Shown: positions 1 to 6,414, numbered from the stretch's first letter. The stretch is 10,795 bases of DNA from Anaerolineae bacterium (GCA_020433835.1 JAGRBY010000210.1:1-10795); one strand, 5' to 3'. A program made the numbers and translations. The notes: generated from the letters alone by a model not told the origin.

Positions 1-6
1 CTCCTT
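1..6 (-). promoter_or_regulatory. possible Shine-Dalgarno of a divergent gene just outside the left edge
   Basis: Read on the minus strand, the first six bases are AAGGAG. The same motif precedes the well-supported start of the PA14 gene in this window by 6 nt, so a minus-strand gene may begin within about ten bases to the left. This is an inference from one short motif, because the start codon is not in the window. Confidence 0.3.
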
Positions 7-67
7 GGAATCCATATTGAGCCATAAGCAAAATGGACCAATCCCCTGAAAAGGCAAATTGATTTTT

Positions 68-919
68 ATGTCTGCCACACGTATAATACTGCATAATCTA
101 TTCACCACCATCGACAAGCAAGGTGATATTATTTTGACTGCTCCTATAGAGTTGTTTGGCTCAGACTCGATTATTCCCTTACAAACAAAAACACCGGCGG
201 GCAGCGCGGCGGAGGGCCGGCTTTCGACAGACGAAAACTGGTATGCCGAGCCGTTTACCAAGCGCACAGCTTGCCGCACGCCTGGCCAGTGCGGCGGCAA
301 CTGCGACTGTGGCTGTCCCTACAATACCATGACCGAACTCGATCGGCTGCCGCTCATTGAAGAGATCGCCGCTATTTTTCCTGATGAATGGCTGGCTTTT
401 ATTATTTCACCGGAAGAAGATGACGATTTCGAACCAACCCATGGCAAGTTGGTAGCCCACAGCCCCACCCCTGATGATCTCTACGATGCGGTCAACACTG
501 TTTTGTGGAATCAGCATGTTTACATCTTTTTCAACGGCTCTTTTGAGGCCATGAAAGCCAGCTATGGCGATGCCTGGGACACGGATGAACGGGTCGCGGC
601 GCGCACCTACTCGGGGCCGAAGCAGGTCAACGACGTGGCGGCTATCGCCGGGCCACTGCTACCTGATAGTTTAATGGAGTTGGTGTACAGCGTAGTCGAT
701 CAGTTGTATGGTCAGCCCAATCTTAACGAAGCTATCCGGCGGCTGCGGCTGGCCCGTGTTCGCGCGGCAGCAGCCCAAAACAGCGCCTTACTGCCTGTGC
801 TCGACAGCGCCCTCGACCAGTTGGAAACCGCTTTACCACGCGTAAATGAGGTTAAGTGGTTTTTAGAAGAAGCACTTGTTGATTTAGAAACGAATAAGCT
901 ATCAGCTATCAGCCGATAA
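68..919 (+). CDS. uncharacterised protein with a cysteine cluster, upstream of lipA
   Basis: I do not recognise this 283-residue protein. The frame is also open from a TTG at 59, but ATG 68 is the more natural start. No signal peptide or membrane segment is visible, so it is probably cytoplasmic. Its most striking feature is a cluster near residues 69-83 with spacing C-x5-C-x3-C-x-C-x-C (CRTPGQCGGNCDCGC). These are its only cysteines, which suggests a bound metal or Fe-S cluster; that is inference. Residues ~95-158 form a compact alpha/beta-looking stretch (PDEWLAF, GKLVAHSP, LYDAVN, VYIFFNG), vaguely like the small DUF5678-type domains whose names rest on sequence only. The C-terminal third is helical and Leu/Ala-rich. 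LipA starts 40 bp downstream on the same strand, so co-transcription is likely. The last codons and the stop lie in a degenerate AGC-heptamer repeat, so the C-terminus may have been reshaped by it. Confidence 0.75.
   Translation: MSATRIILHNLFTTIDKQGDIILTAPIELFGSDSIIPLQTKTPAGSAAEGRLSTDENWYAEPFTKRTACRTPGQCGGNCDCGCPYNTMTELDRLPLIEEIAAIFPDEWLAFIISPEEDDDFEPTHGKLVAHSPTPDDLYDAVNTVLWNQHVYIFFNGSFEAMKASYGDAWDTDERVAARTYSGPKQVNDVAAIAGPLLPDSLMELVYSVVDQLYGQPNLNEAIRRLRLARVRAAAAQNSALLPVLDSALDQLETALPRVNEVKWFLEEALVDLETNKLSAISR
897..917. repeat. degenerate AGC-heptamer tandem repeat
   Basis: Three 7-nt units run head to tail: AGCTATC, AGCTATC, AGCCGAT, then AAGCTTT. The tract forms the final codons of the upstream CDS, and the T of its third unit begins the TAA stop codon. 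A related tract occurs at 3103-3130, so this looks like a dispersed short tandem heptamer family, not chance. Confidence 0.5.
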
Positions 920-959
920 GCTTTTTAGACGGTAAAACTTTGAGAGGACAATAATCTCA

Positions 960-1967
960 ATGACTTTAATTGATCCCAACAGCATCGGTTTAGAAAAAGA
1001 TATTCACAAAGGAACGGGCAAAGTGGGCGTACCCCGCCACCAACTGGCCCGGCACGGCGAAATTGTACCCCAAGCCGGCGAACTGCCGCGCCGCAAGCCG
1101 GAGTGGCTGAAAGTAAGAATGCCCGGCGGCAGCGAGTATAATCGCGTCAGGAAACTTATGCGCCAGCACGGGTTGCACACCGTTTGTGAGGAAGCGATGT
1201 GTCCTAATTTGGGCGAATGTTGGAGCAAAGGCACCGCTACCTTCCTTTTGATGGGCGATACCTGCACGCGCTCTTGTGGTTTTTGCCACATTAAAACCGG
1301 TCGACCGGCCTTATTGGACGAAGAAGAGCCGCGCCGGGTAGCCGAAAGCGTAGAAATTCTCAACTTGAGCCACTGCGTGCTGACATCGGTCAACCGCGAC
1401 GAGCAGCCCAACGGCGGTGCTCATATCTTTGCCAACACCATCCGCGAGATTCGCAAACGCGTGCCTACCTGCACCGTCGAGGTGCTTATTCCCGACTTCA
1501 AAGGCAACCGCGCCGCCCTACAGGAAGTCATGGACGCCCAGCCGGAAATACTCAACCACAACACCGAAACCGTGCCGCGCCTGTATCGCACAGTGCGACC
1601 ACAGGCTAACTACGAGCAAACTTTGCGTGTTTTGGCTAAGGCCAAAGAATTGGATCCCGGAGCCATTACCAAAAGTGGCATTATGGTCGGTTTAGGCGAA
1701 ACCAAAGAGGAAGTTATGCAGGTCATCAAAGATCTGCACGCGCATCATGTCGATATTCTGACCATCGGCCAATATCTGCGCCCCACGAAGTTTCACCTGC
1801 CGGTCTATCGCTATGTACACCCCGATGAGTTCAAAGCGTTTCAAGAATTAGGGCAAGAGATTGGCATTCGCTGGGTAGAAAGCGGGCCGCTGGTGCGCAG
1901 CAGCTACCACGCCGATTCACAGGCTCAAGCGCTGTCGATTGCAGTGCGGCAGCCGGCTTGCGCCTAA
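960..1967 (+). CDS. lipA: lipoyl synthase (radical SAM)
   Basis: Lipoyl synthase inserts two sulfur atoms into protein-bound octanoyl chains, making the lipoyl cofactor of the pyruvate and 2-oxoglutarate dehydrogenases and the glycine cleavage system. Both diagnostic Fe-S motifs are present: the auxiliary-cluster motif C-x4-C-x5-C at Cys76/81/87 ([12 protein letters not shown]), whose cluster is consumed as sulfur donor, and the radical-SAM motif C-x3-C-x2-C at Cys102/106/109 (CTRSCGFC). The conserved RSSY motif, whose Ser caps the auxiliary cluster, is at 313-316. The VNRDE motif at 144-148 replaces the commoner VDRDD form. At 335 residues it is somewhat longer than usual, mainly from an N-terminal extension before the PEWL motif (48-51). 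A purine-rich GAGAGG at 942-947 lies about 12 nt before the ATG. No lipB, lplA or lipoyl-dependent enzyme is visible in the window. Confidence 0.97.
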   Translation: MTLIDPNSIGLEKDIHKGTGKVGVPRHQLARHGEIVPQAGELPRRKPEWLKVRMPGGSEYNRVRKLMRQHGLHTVCEEAMCPNLGECWSKGTATFLLMGDTCTRSCGFCHIKTGRPALLDEEEPRRVAESVEILNLSHCVLTSVNRDEQPNGGAHIFANTIREIRKRVPTCTVEVLIPDFKGNRAALQEVMDAQPEILNHNTETVPRLYRTVRPQANYEQTLRVLAKAKELDPGAITKSGIMVGLGETKEEVMQVIKDLHAHHVDILTIGQYLRPTKFHLPVYRYVHPDEFKAFQELGQEIGIRWVESGPLVRSSYHADSQAQALSIAVRQPACA

Positions 1968-2000
1968 AATCCTCACTTTGAGCAATACCTTTAAGCAAAA

Positions 2001-2088
2001 ATTGTCCACAGATGGACACAGATTATCACAGATACTATCAAATTTTAAGATAAAAATCTGGGTAAATCTGTGGTCATCTGTGGACATT
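2001..2088. repeat. REP-like palindrome of 10-bp-phased CACAGAT units
   Basis: Arms at 2001-2024 and 2065-2088 are inverted copies with three mismatches in 24 positions. Each arm is itself periodic: CACAGAT begins at 2007, 2017 and 2027, and the complementary ATCTG(T/G)G at 2056, 2066 and 2076, exactly one unit every 10 bp. The element occupies the whole gap between lipA and the convergent gene at 2091. It can fold into a long interrupted hairpin and could serve as a bidirectional terminator, although a run of T after the stem is lacking. I recall similar CCACAGATTACACAGAT-type palindromes from many unrelated bacterial genomes; that is recollection, not a search. Confidence 0.75.
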
Positions 2089-2090
2089 AA

Positions 2091-3059
2091 TTAACCTCGC
2101 TTCAAGATAAACCCGGCGGCGTTAACCACCTGCTGAACTGAGTCGATCGTCGAGTCGTCGGGAATATCCCACACTTTATCACCCGAATGAAAACGTCGGC
2201 CCGGAATATTTTTGATCACGCCTAACATCGTCTGAAACGATCCACCGGTTACAACCATCGGAATGCCGCCGATGCGGATGCGGATTTGATCGTCGCCCCC
2301 ACCAGAGGAATCGGTTGAACGGGCAGAGGGACGCGCTGAAGAGGAAGGCGTCATAGGGTAGTCGACCGGAACGTCGGAAGGCTCTTCGTCCCACCAATCG
2401 GGGGGTTCCATCGGGGGCGGCATATTGCCGTCATCCCACCAATCGGGCGTTTCGTAGTCTGGAATATCGATCTCGTCGGAGAAGTCAGGCTCCTCATATG
2501 CGGGTGGCGGTGCGGCTTTGGGAGTGGGGGGCGGCGCGTAGGACGGCGGCGGCGTGCCTTTTGATGCCAGCGGTGGCGTGCTTGTAATTTTTTCAGCCCC
2601 TTCTAATTGAAAGCCGGCGGTTTCTATAAGGTTTTTGATGATGCCGGCATCACCGGGAATCTCCCACATTTTTGAGTCGCTGTCGAAGCGGCGACCGGGT
2701 AGATTTTTTACAGCATCCAGCATCTCGCGAAAACCGCCGCCGACCACGGCCAGAGGGTGTCCCTGTACCGTCACCCGGATACGATCATTGCCAAAACTCG
2801 CGGGCGCGGCGGCTGAGGCCGGTGCCGGTGATTCTTCCGCAACCGGGGTGCCGCCTTCCAGTTGAAAACCACTGATAGCAAGCTGGTTTTTAATCTCTTC
2901 CGCTTTGCCGGGCAACTGCCACACCTTAAGCGCACCAACAAAGCGTCGCCCATTAATTTGTTTAACCGCAGCCAGCATATTTTGAAAACCACCGCCGACC
3001 ACGCTAAATTCTTTACCCTCGATATGCACGCGAATGCGGTCTTTATTAAAATCAGCCAT
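2091..3059 (-). CDS. protein with three HARP-like modules and acidic Pro-rich linkers
   Basis: This 322-residue protein holds three copies of one ~62-residue module, at about 6-68, 91-153 and 257-319. Each follows the plan DRIRV-x-(I/V)-x-G, VVGGGF, ML-x-x-VK, (I/L)PGRRF, a short gap, K-x-W-x-IP, then AGF-x-L. The alternation suggests beta-beta-alpha-beta-alpha. The block PGRRF...K-x-W-x-IP closely recalls the HARP domain of SMARCAL1-type annealing helicases (R-x-(Y/W)-D...K-x-W). No helicase motif, nuclease motif, signal peptide or membrane segment is present, so binding of nucleic acid or protein is the natural guess, unproven. The linkers are disordered-looking: Ala/Pro-rich at 70-90, and at 160-255 Pro-rich then acidic with two PDWWD motifs (205-209 and 220-224). 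The ATG is preceded by GGAAAGG at 3071-3077, 11 nt away. A promoter lies about 100 bp upstream. Confidence 0.8.
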   Translation of the reverse strand: MADFNKDRIRVHIEGKEFSVVGGGFQNMLAAVKQINGRRFVGALKVWQLPGKAEEIKNQLAISGFQLEGGTPVAEESPAPASAAAPASFGNDRIRVTVQGHPLAVVGGGFREMLDAVKNLPGRRFDSDSKMWEIPGDAGIIKNLIETAGFQLEGAEKITSTPPLASKGTPPPSYAPPPTPKAAPPPAYEEPDFSDEIDIPDYETPDWWDDGNMPPPMEPPDWWDEEPSDVPVDYPMTPSSSARPSARSTDSSGGGDDQIRIRIGGIPMVVTGGSFQTMLGVIKNIPGRRFHSGDKVWDIPDDSTIDSVQQVVNAAGFILKRG

Positions 3060-3102
3060 AGATAGAGCCGCCTTTCCTCGATAAATGGATTGAAATAAGA
3101 TA

Positions 3103-3130
3103 AGCTATTAGCGTTCAGCATTCAGCCGTC
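3103..3130. repeat. degenerate AGC-heptamer tandem repeat
   Basis: Four consecutive 7-nt units: AGCTATT, AGCGTTC, AGCATTC, AGCCGTC, followed by GGCTTTG. It has the same unit length and AGC phase as the tract at 897-917. It lies in the expected 5' leader of the triple-HARP-like gene, between the candidate promoter and its ribosome binding site. Confidence 0.55.
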
Positions 3131-3162
3131 GGCTTTGTTATTAGCTTTGTAGAATGCCTACG

Positions 3163-3170
3163 ATTATAGC
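3163..3170 (-). promoter_or_regulatory. extended -10 promoter for the triple-HARP-like gene
   Basis: On the minus strand there is a perfect TATAAT at 3168-3163, preceded by TG plus one base, giving TGCTATAAT, an extended -10 element. The -35 position holds only a weak TTTAAA (3190-3185, 16-bp spacer), which fits an extended -10 promoter. Transcription would start near 3156, leaving a ~97-nt leader that contains the heptamer tract. Confidence 0.5.
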
Positions 3171-3200
3171 AAAAAGAACAGATGTTTAAAAATGTGGCAT

Positions 3201-4112
3201 TTATAGCATCGGGAATAGCTCTAATGCCGCTCGAAATAACAATATGTGGCGGTAGGCAAGGACGGTGACATCTTTTGAATAGCCACCACCAACGACCGTA
3301 GCCACCGGATAGCCATGAAATAGGCAGCTTTCAAGCACAAACTTATCGCGCTTAAACAACCCTTCATCAGTTAAAGCCAGCTTGCCGAGCCGATCGGCCT
3401 GATGGGGATCAACCCCGGCATCGTACAGAACCAGGTCGGGCCGAACCTGGTTGAGCAAATTGGGCAGGTGGTCGGCCAGAACTTTCAGATAGGCGGCATC
3501 AGCGGTGCCTTCGGGCAGACCGATATCACGATCGCTGTGCTGTTTGCGAAATGGGAAGTTTTTCTCGCAATGGACGGAGAAGGTAAATACAGCGGGGTCG
3601 TTTTGAAAGACAACGGCGGTGCCATCGCCCTGGTGAACATCGAGATCGACGATGAGGATTTTCTCAGCCAGCCCGGCGGCTAAAATCGTGCGAGCCGCAA
3701 CTGCCAAGTCGTTAAAAATACAAAATCCAGAGCCAAAGTCAGGGAAAGCGTGATGGGTACCGCCGGCTGTGTTGCAGGCCAGCCCATACTTTAAGGCCAA
3801 CTGCGCCGTTAGCACCGTGCCACCGACGGCGGTACGGGTGCGTGTGACCAGGTTATCGCTCCAGGGCAAGCCGATGCGGCGTTGAGCTTTAACATCTAAG
3901 GTGCCGCGGCAAAAGGCATCAATATAATCCGGCGTATGAACTTGCTCTAAAAGCTGCGGGGAGGCGATAACCGGCTGATGAATTTGCTGCGGCGTGATCA
4001 AGCCATCGCGCAGCAAAAGGCGATAGACCATGCCGAATTTTGGCATGGGGAAACGATGCTCAGGCGGCAGCGGTGTTACATAATCAGGATGGTAGATAAC
4101 GGGTAAAGCCAT
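3201..4112 (-). CDS. histone-deacetylase-superfamily amidohydrolase (class IV/HDAC11-like)
   Basis: A zinc-dependent deacetylase of the arginase/deacetylase fold that removes acetyl (or longer acyl) groups from lysine side chains or small amines; bacterial substrates are usually unknown. The catalytic parts are all present: the histidine pair at His120-His121 (GGTHHAFPDFGSGFC), zinc ligands Asp158 and His160 (DLDVHQGDG) and Asp235 (DAGVDPH), and the catalytic Tyr278 in GGGY. The short 303-residue form, the GSGFCIFND motif and the compact C-terminus match the class IV (HDAC11-like) bacterial enzymes better than the longer AcuC or acetylpolyamine amidohydrolase types. There is no signal peptide, so it is cytosolic. 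No clear Shine-Dalgarno precedes the ATG at 4112. A candidate promoter with a ~39-nt leader lies upstream. The gene downstream has its own promoter, so an operon is not certain. Confidence 0.93.
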   Translation of the reverse strand: MALPVIYHPDYVTPLPPEHRFPMPKFGMVYRLLLRDGLITPQQIHQPVIASPQLLEQVHTPDYIDAFCRGTLDVKAQRRIGLPWSDNLVTRTRTAVGGTVLTAQLALKYGLACNTAGGTHHAFPDFGSGFCIFNDLAVAARTILAAGLAEKILIVDLDVHQGDGTAVVFQNDPAVFTFSVHCEKNFPFRKQHSDRDIGLPEGTADAAYLKVLADHLPNLLNQVRPDLVLYDAGVDPHQADRLGKLALTDEGLFKRDKFVLESCLFHGYPVATVVGGGYSKDVTVLAYRHILLFRAALELFPML

Positions 4113-4136
4113 AATGGTCAGTTACTTGGGCGCTTT

Positions 4137-4165
4137 TTGTACAATCAGCAGGGGAAAATTATAGT
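4137..4165 (+). promoter_or_regulatory. candidate promoter for the nucleosidase gene
   Basis: TTGTAC (4137-4142), a 17-bp spacer and TATAGT (4160-4165), a near-consensus -10 with a weak -35. It overlaps the divergent deacetylase promoter through the shared TTATA core. If used, transcription starts near 4172 and the 4190-4241 inverted repeat becomes part of the leader RNA. Confidence 0.35.
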
Positions 4166-4185
4166 CTGACAATGAAAAAAATCAA
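4158..4185 (-). promoter_or_regulatory. sigma70-type promoter for the deacetylase gene
   Basis: On the minus strand TTGATT (4185-4180), a 16-bp spacer and a perfect TATAAT (4163-4158). Transcription would begin near 4151, about 40 nt before the ATG at 4112. Its -10 overlaps that of a plus-strand candidate promoter. Confidence 0.55.
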
Positions 4186-4189
4186 GGAG

Positions 4190-4241
4190 AGGACTTACGC
4201 AGTTCTATCGGTGACAGTCACTTGACTTTTGCGTAAGTCCT
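4190..4241. mobile_element. MITE-like 52-bp element with perfect 12-bp terminal inverted repeats
   Basis: AGGACTTACGCA (4190-4201) and its exact reverse complement TGCGTAAGTCCT (4230-4241) enclose 28 bp. Inside is a second dyad, GTGACAGTCAC (4211-4221). AAGGAG occurs directly before the left arm (4184-4189) and one base after the right arm (4243-4248), as a target duplication would. GGACTTACGCA-type ends feel familiar from insertion-sequence termini, but that is recollection. There is no coding capacity, so it would be non-autonomous. Alternatives are an operator or a leader hairpin. Confidence 0.5.
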
Positions 4242-4242
4242 A

Positions 4243-4248
4243 AAGGAG
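4243..4248 (+). promoter_or_regulatory. Shine-Dalgarno that decides the nucleosidase start
   Basis: AAGGAG lies 8 nt before GTG 4257 and overlaps the earlier in-frame GTG at 4248, which it therefore cannot serve. This places the start at 4257. The site is one of the two AAGGAG copies flanking the MITE-like element. Confidence 0.7.
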
Positions 4249-4256
4249 TGGGAAGT

Positions 4257-5108
4257 GTGAGCGTAAGCGGTATTATCACCGTTCGGGCAGAAAGTCGGCC
4301 GTTGTTATCTAAAATGACGGTTGAGCAAACCAGCCAGCACATTCAGGCCAATTTTCACGAGGGCGTGCTGGCGGGACGGCGTGTGGTTGTGGTTGAAGTG
4401 GGACCGGGCAAAATTCAGGCGGCGGCGGCGACACAGCATCTTATCGATCGGTACGGTGTTGATCGGCTGCTGAGCTGTGGGTCGGCCGGGGCGATTGATC
4501 CGCAGTTAAATGTGGGCGATATCGTGCTGGCCGAGCGCGTTATTCAACACGATACGGGTTGGCATACGGAGCAAGGGTTGCAATATGTGGGCGTTTACGA
4601 CAACCTCAACCCCGATGGACTGCACTATTATCGCCATCTGGCGGCTCAGGAGAAACTGGTAACCCAGGCGCAGCGGGCGGCGGCAGCGACTTCTTTTGAA
4701 AACGGAGCACCTCAAATTTTCAGCGGCTGCCTGGTTAGTGGCGATCAGGTTATCGCTTCTCAAAGCAAGAGGCGATGGCTACACGCAAATTTCGAGGCGT
4801 TGGCCGTCGAGATGGAAACGGGCGCGATGGCGCATGTGGCGCTGCTCAATCAGGTACCGTGGCTGGCGGTACGGGCCATTAGTGACCAGGCCGACTCATC
4901 CATTGATTTCAATCTTTTGAATTTGATTACGTATGTGGATACGGAGATAGGCAGCGCCAGTAAACTTCAACACAAGGTGGTAGCGATGGCTAAGTTAGCC
5001 ACAACACCTCAGCAGCTAAACACCTTACGCGGGCTTCGGAAACGGATTAAGCAGGCAGCGCACAATGCGACTCAGGTTGTTGCAGCCCTAATTACATATT
5101 TGGACTAA
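4257..5108 (+). CDS. MTA/SAH-nucleosidase-like protein (PNP/UDP phosphorylase superfamily)
   Basis: Cleaves the glycosidic bond of a purine nucleoside, probably 5'-methylthioadenosine or S-adenosylhomocysteine, in methionine salvage and relief of SAM by-products. Seen, numbering from GTG 4257: N-terminal GIITVRAESRPLL with a candidate catalytic Glu12, GSAGAI at 75-80, the ribose-binding VEMETGA with Glu187, and AISDQAD with the catalytic-type Asp210. The family usually has about 230 residues; this protein has 283. The excess is mostly an insertion between the DF that follows ISDQAD and the last helix (about 218-265), rich in Lys, Gln and Leu. Other members of the superfamily (futalosine hydrolase, hopanoid-associated phosphorylase) share these motifs, so substrate is uncertain. 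It runs divergently from the deacetylase and is followed by a 262-bp gap, so it is probably monocistronic. Confidence 0.85.
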   Translation: MSVSGIITVRAESRPLLSKMTVEQTSQHIQANFHEGVLAGRRVVVVEVGPGKIQAAAATQHLIDRYGVDRLLSCGSAGAIDPQLNVGDIVLAERVIQHDTGWHTEQGLQYVGVYDNLNPDGLHYYRHLAAQEKLVTQAQRAAAATSFENGAPQIFSGCLVSGDQVIASQSKRRWLHANFEALAVEMETGAMAHVALLNQVPWLAVRAISDQADSSIDFNLLNLITYVDTEIGSASKLQHKVVAMAKLATTPQQLNTLRGLRKRIKQAAHNATQVVAALITYLD

Positions 5109-5221
5109 TATTCCCGTGACTTGACCAGGTTCAGAACTAATCAGTCGGCTAGTGCCAAGAAGCAGTATTTGGACTATCATGACTATCGAGAGGAAGTATT
5201 CTCAGAGTACCTATCTGTATA

Positions 5222-5253
5222 AGACCTTGGAGAGATTTACTTCTCCAAGGTCT
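5222..5253. terminator. perfect 12-bp hairpin, probable 3' end structure
   Basis: AGACCTTGGAGA (5222-5233) pairs perfectly with TCTCCAAGGTCT (5242-5253) around an 8-nt loop. A weaker stem follows: TCTGCC (5263-5268) with GGCAGA (5277-5282). Both lie upstream of the fbp promoter, so they more likely belong to the nucleosidase transcript. No U-run follows, so intrinsic termination is doubtful; RNA stabilisation or processing is possible. Confidence 0.45.
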
Positions 5254-5285
5254 CTATCTATATCTGCCCTGAGTCAGGCAGAGTA

Positions 5286-5314
5286 TTGTTCTACCCCAAT
5301 CTATCGGTTATAAT
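5286..5314 (+). promoter_or_regulatory. fbp promoter
   Basis: TTGTTC (5286-5291), exactly 17 bp, then a perfect TATAAT (5309-5314). Transcription should begin near 5321, giving a ~50-nt leader before the fbp ATG. The -10 lies in a small dyad, GGTTA-TAATT-TAACC (5306-5320), which could be an operator. Confidence 0.6.
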
Positions 5315-5370
5315 TTAACCATTCTTAACTATTTACATCATAAAATCAAGGAAAGGGGGATAGTCAGACG

Positions 5371-6387
5371 ATGGCGTCAATAAGAACAAATTCTCGTATT
5401 TACACCATTGAACGATTTATTCTTGACAGGCAGGCTGATTTTCCTGACGCAACCGGAGCGCTAACCAGCTTGTTGTATGATATGGCAGTCGCCGGTAAAC
5501 TTATTTCCAGCCACACCACTCGAGCTGGTTTAGCTGATATCTTAGGTTCAGCGGGCCAAGAAAATGTGCAAGGCGAAGAGCAGCAAAAACTGGACGTGTA
5601 TGCTCATCGCATTATTTATCAACTTAATGATCACACCGGCCGTTTGGCGGTTATGGGGTCTGAAGAGGAGGAAAATGTTGTCCCCATACCCGAAAAATAT
5701 TCTGCCGGTAAATATGTACTGTTGTTTGACCCGCTGGACGGGTCATCAAACATTGAATATAACGTCAGCGTGGGCACGATCTTTTCGGTATTCCGGCGCA
5801 AATCGAAATCAGGTCCGGGGACGTTAGACGATTGTTTGCAGAGCGGTCACGAAATTGTGGCGGCCGGTTATATTGTTTATGGCTCCAGTACGATGCTGGT
5901 GTACAGCACCGGCGACGGGGTACACGGCTTTACGCTTGATCCCAGCATCGGCGAGTTTCTCCTCTCTCACCCGGATATTAAATTGCCCGACAAACCCAAA
6001 TATTATAGCGTTAACCAGGGTTACTATCGCCGCTGGAGCGAAGGTGTGCAGCGCTATACCAGTTGGCTGCAGGGTGAAGACGGCGGCGATCATTCGCTCT
6101 CGCAGCGTTACATTGGCTCGATGATTGCTGATATCCATCGCAACCTGCTGGGTGGCGGGGTTTTCTATTATCCGGCCGATACAAAATCGCCCAAAGGTAA
6201 ATTGCGGCTGCTGTATGAAGCCATTCCGATGAGTTTTCTTATCGAACAGGCCGGCGGCTATGCCTCGACCGGTTACGGTCCGCTAATGGATGTTGTCCCG
6301 ACAGAGCTTCACCAGCGTACCCCACTTTACATCGGCAACCGCGATTTGGTGAAAAAGGCTGAAGAATTTATTACTCAGTATGGGTAA
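5371..6387 (+). CDS. fbp: class I fructose-1,6-bisphosphatase
   Basis: Hydrolyses fructose 1,6-bisphosphate to fructose 6-phosphate and phosphate, the committing step of gluconeogenesis, in the cytosol. The class I signature is clear: Glu98-Glu99 in GSEEEE, the metal-binding DPLDGSSN at 120-127 (Asp120, Asp123), [10 protein letters not shown] at 131-140, [18 protein letters not shown] at 246-263, and [20 protein letters not shown] at 277-296 with metal ligand Glu283. The length of 338 residues is normal. The start is set by a strong GGAAAGGGGG at 5350-5359, 11 nt before the ATG. It has its own promoter and a terminator 27 bp after the stop codon, so it is a single-gene unit. No Calvin-cycle neighbours are present, so a gluconeogenic role is the default reading. 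Confidence 0.97.
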   Translation: MASIRTNSRIYTIERFILDRQADFPDATGALTSLLYDMAVAGKLISSHTTRAGLADILGSAGQENVQGEEQQKLDVYAHRIIYQLNDHTGRLAVMGSEEEENVVPIPEKYSAGKYVLLFDPLDGSSNIEYNVSVGTIFSVFRRKSKSGPGTLDDCLQSGHEIVAAGYIVYGSSTMLVYSTGDGVHGFTLDPSIGEFLLSHPDIKLPDKPKYYSVNQGYYRRWSEGVQRYTSWLQGEDGGDHSLSQRYIGSMIADIHRNLLGGGVFYYPADTKSPKGKLRLLYEAIPMSFLIEQAGGYASTGYGPLMDVVPTELHQRTPLYIGNRDLVKKAEEFITQYG

Positions 6388-6414
6388 ATTCTAAAATTAA
6401 ATTCTGTCAAACAA

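Noticed and set aside
59..67. TTG start for the first gene
   Set aside because: An ATG follows nine bases later in frame; the AAGG at 51-54 is a weak Shine-Dalgarno that does not clearly favour TTG.
1004..1411. Minus-strand open frame inside lipA
   Set aside because: It lies wholly within the unmistakable lipoyl synthase gene and shows no recognisable domain; it is a shadow frame.
2002..2033. DnaA-box-like motifs (TTGTCCACA, TTATCACA) suggesting a replication origin
   Set aside because: They are by-products of the phased CACAGAT repeat; there is no dnaA, dnaN or AT-rich unwinding region, and only one good match on each side.
2001..2088. CRISPR-like array
   Set aside because: The units are 7 bp with 3-bp gaps arranged as an inverted repeat; there are no repeat-spacer units and no cas genes.
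4248..4256. GTG at 4248 as the nucleosidase start
   Set aside because: It overlaps the AAGGAG ribosome binding site, whereas GTG 4257 is 8 nt downstream of it.
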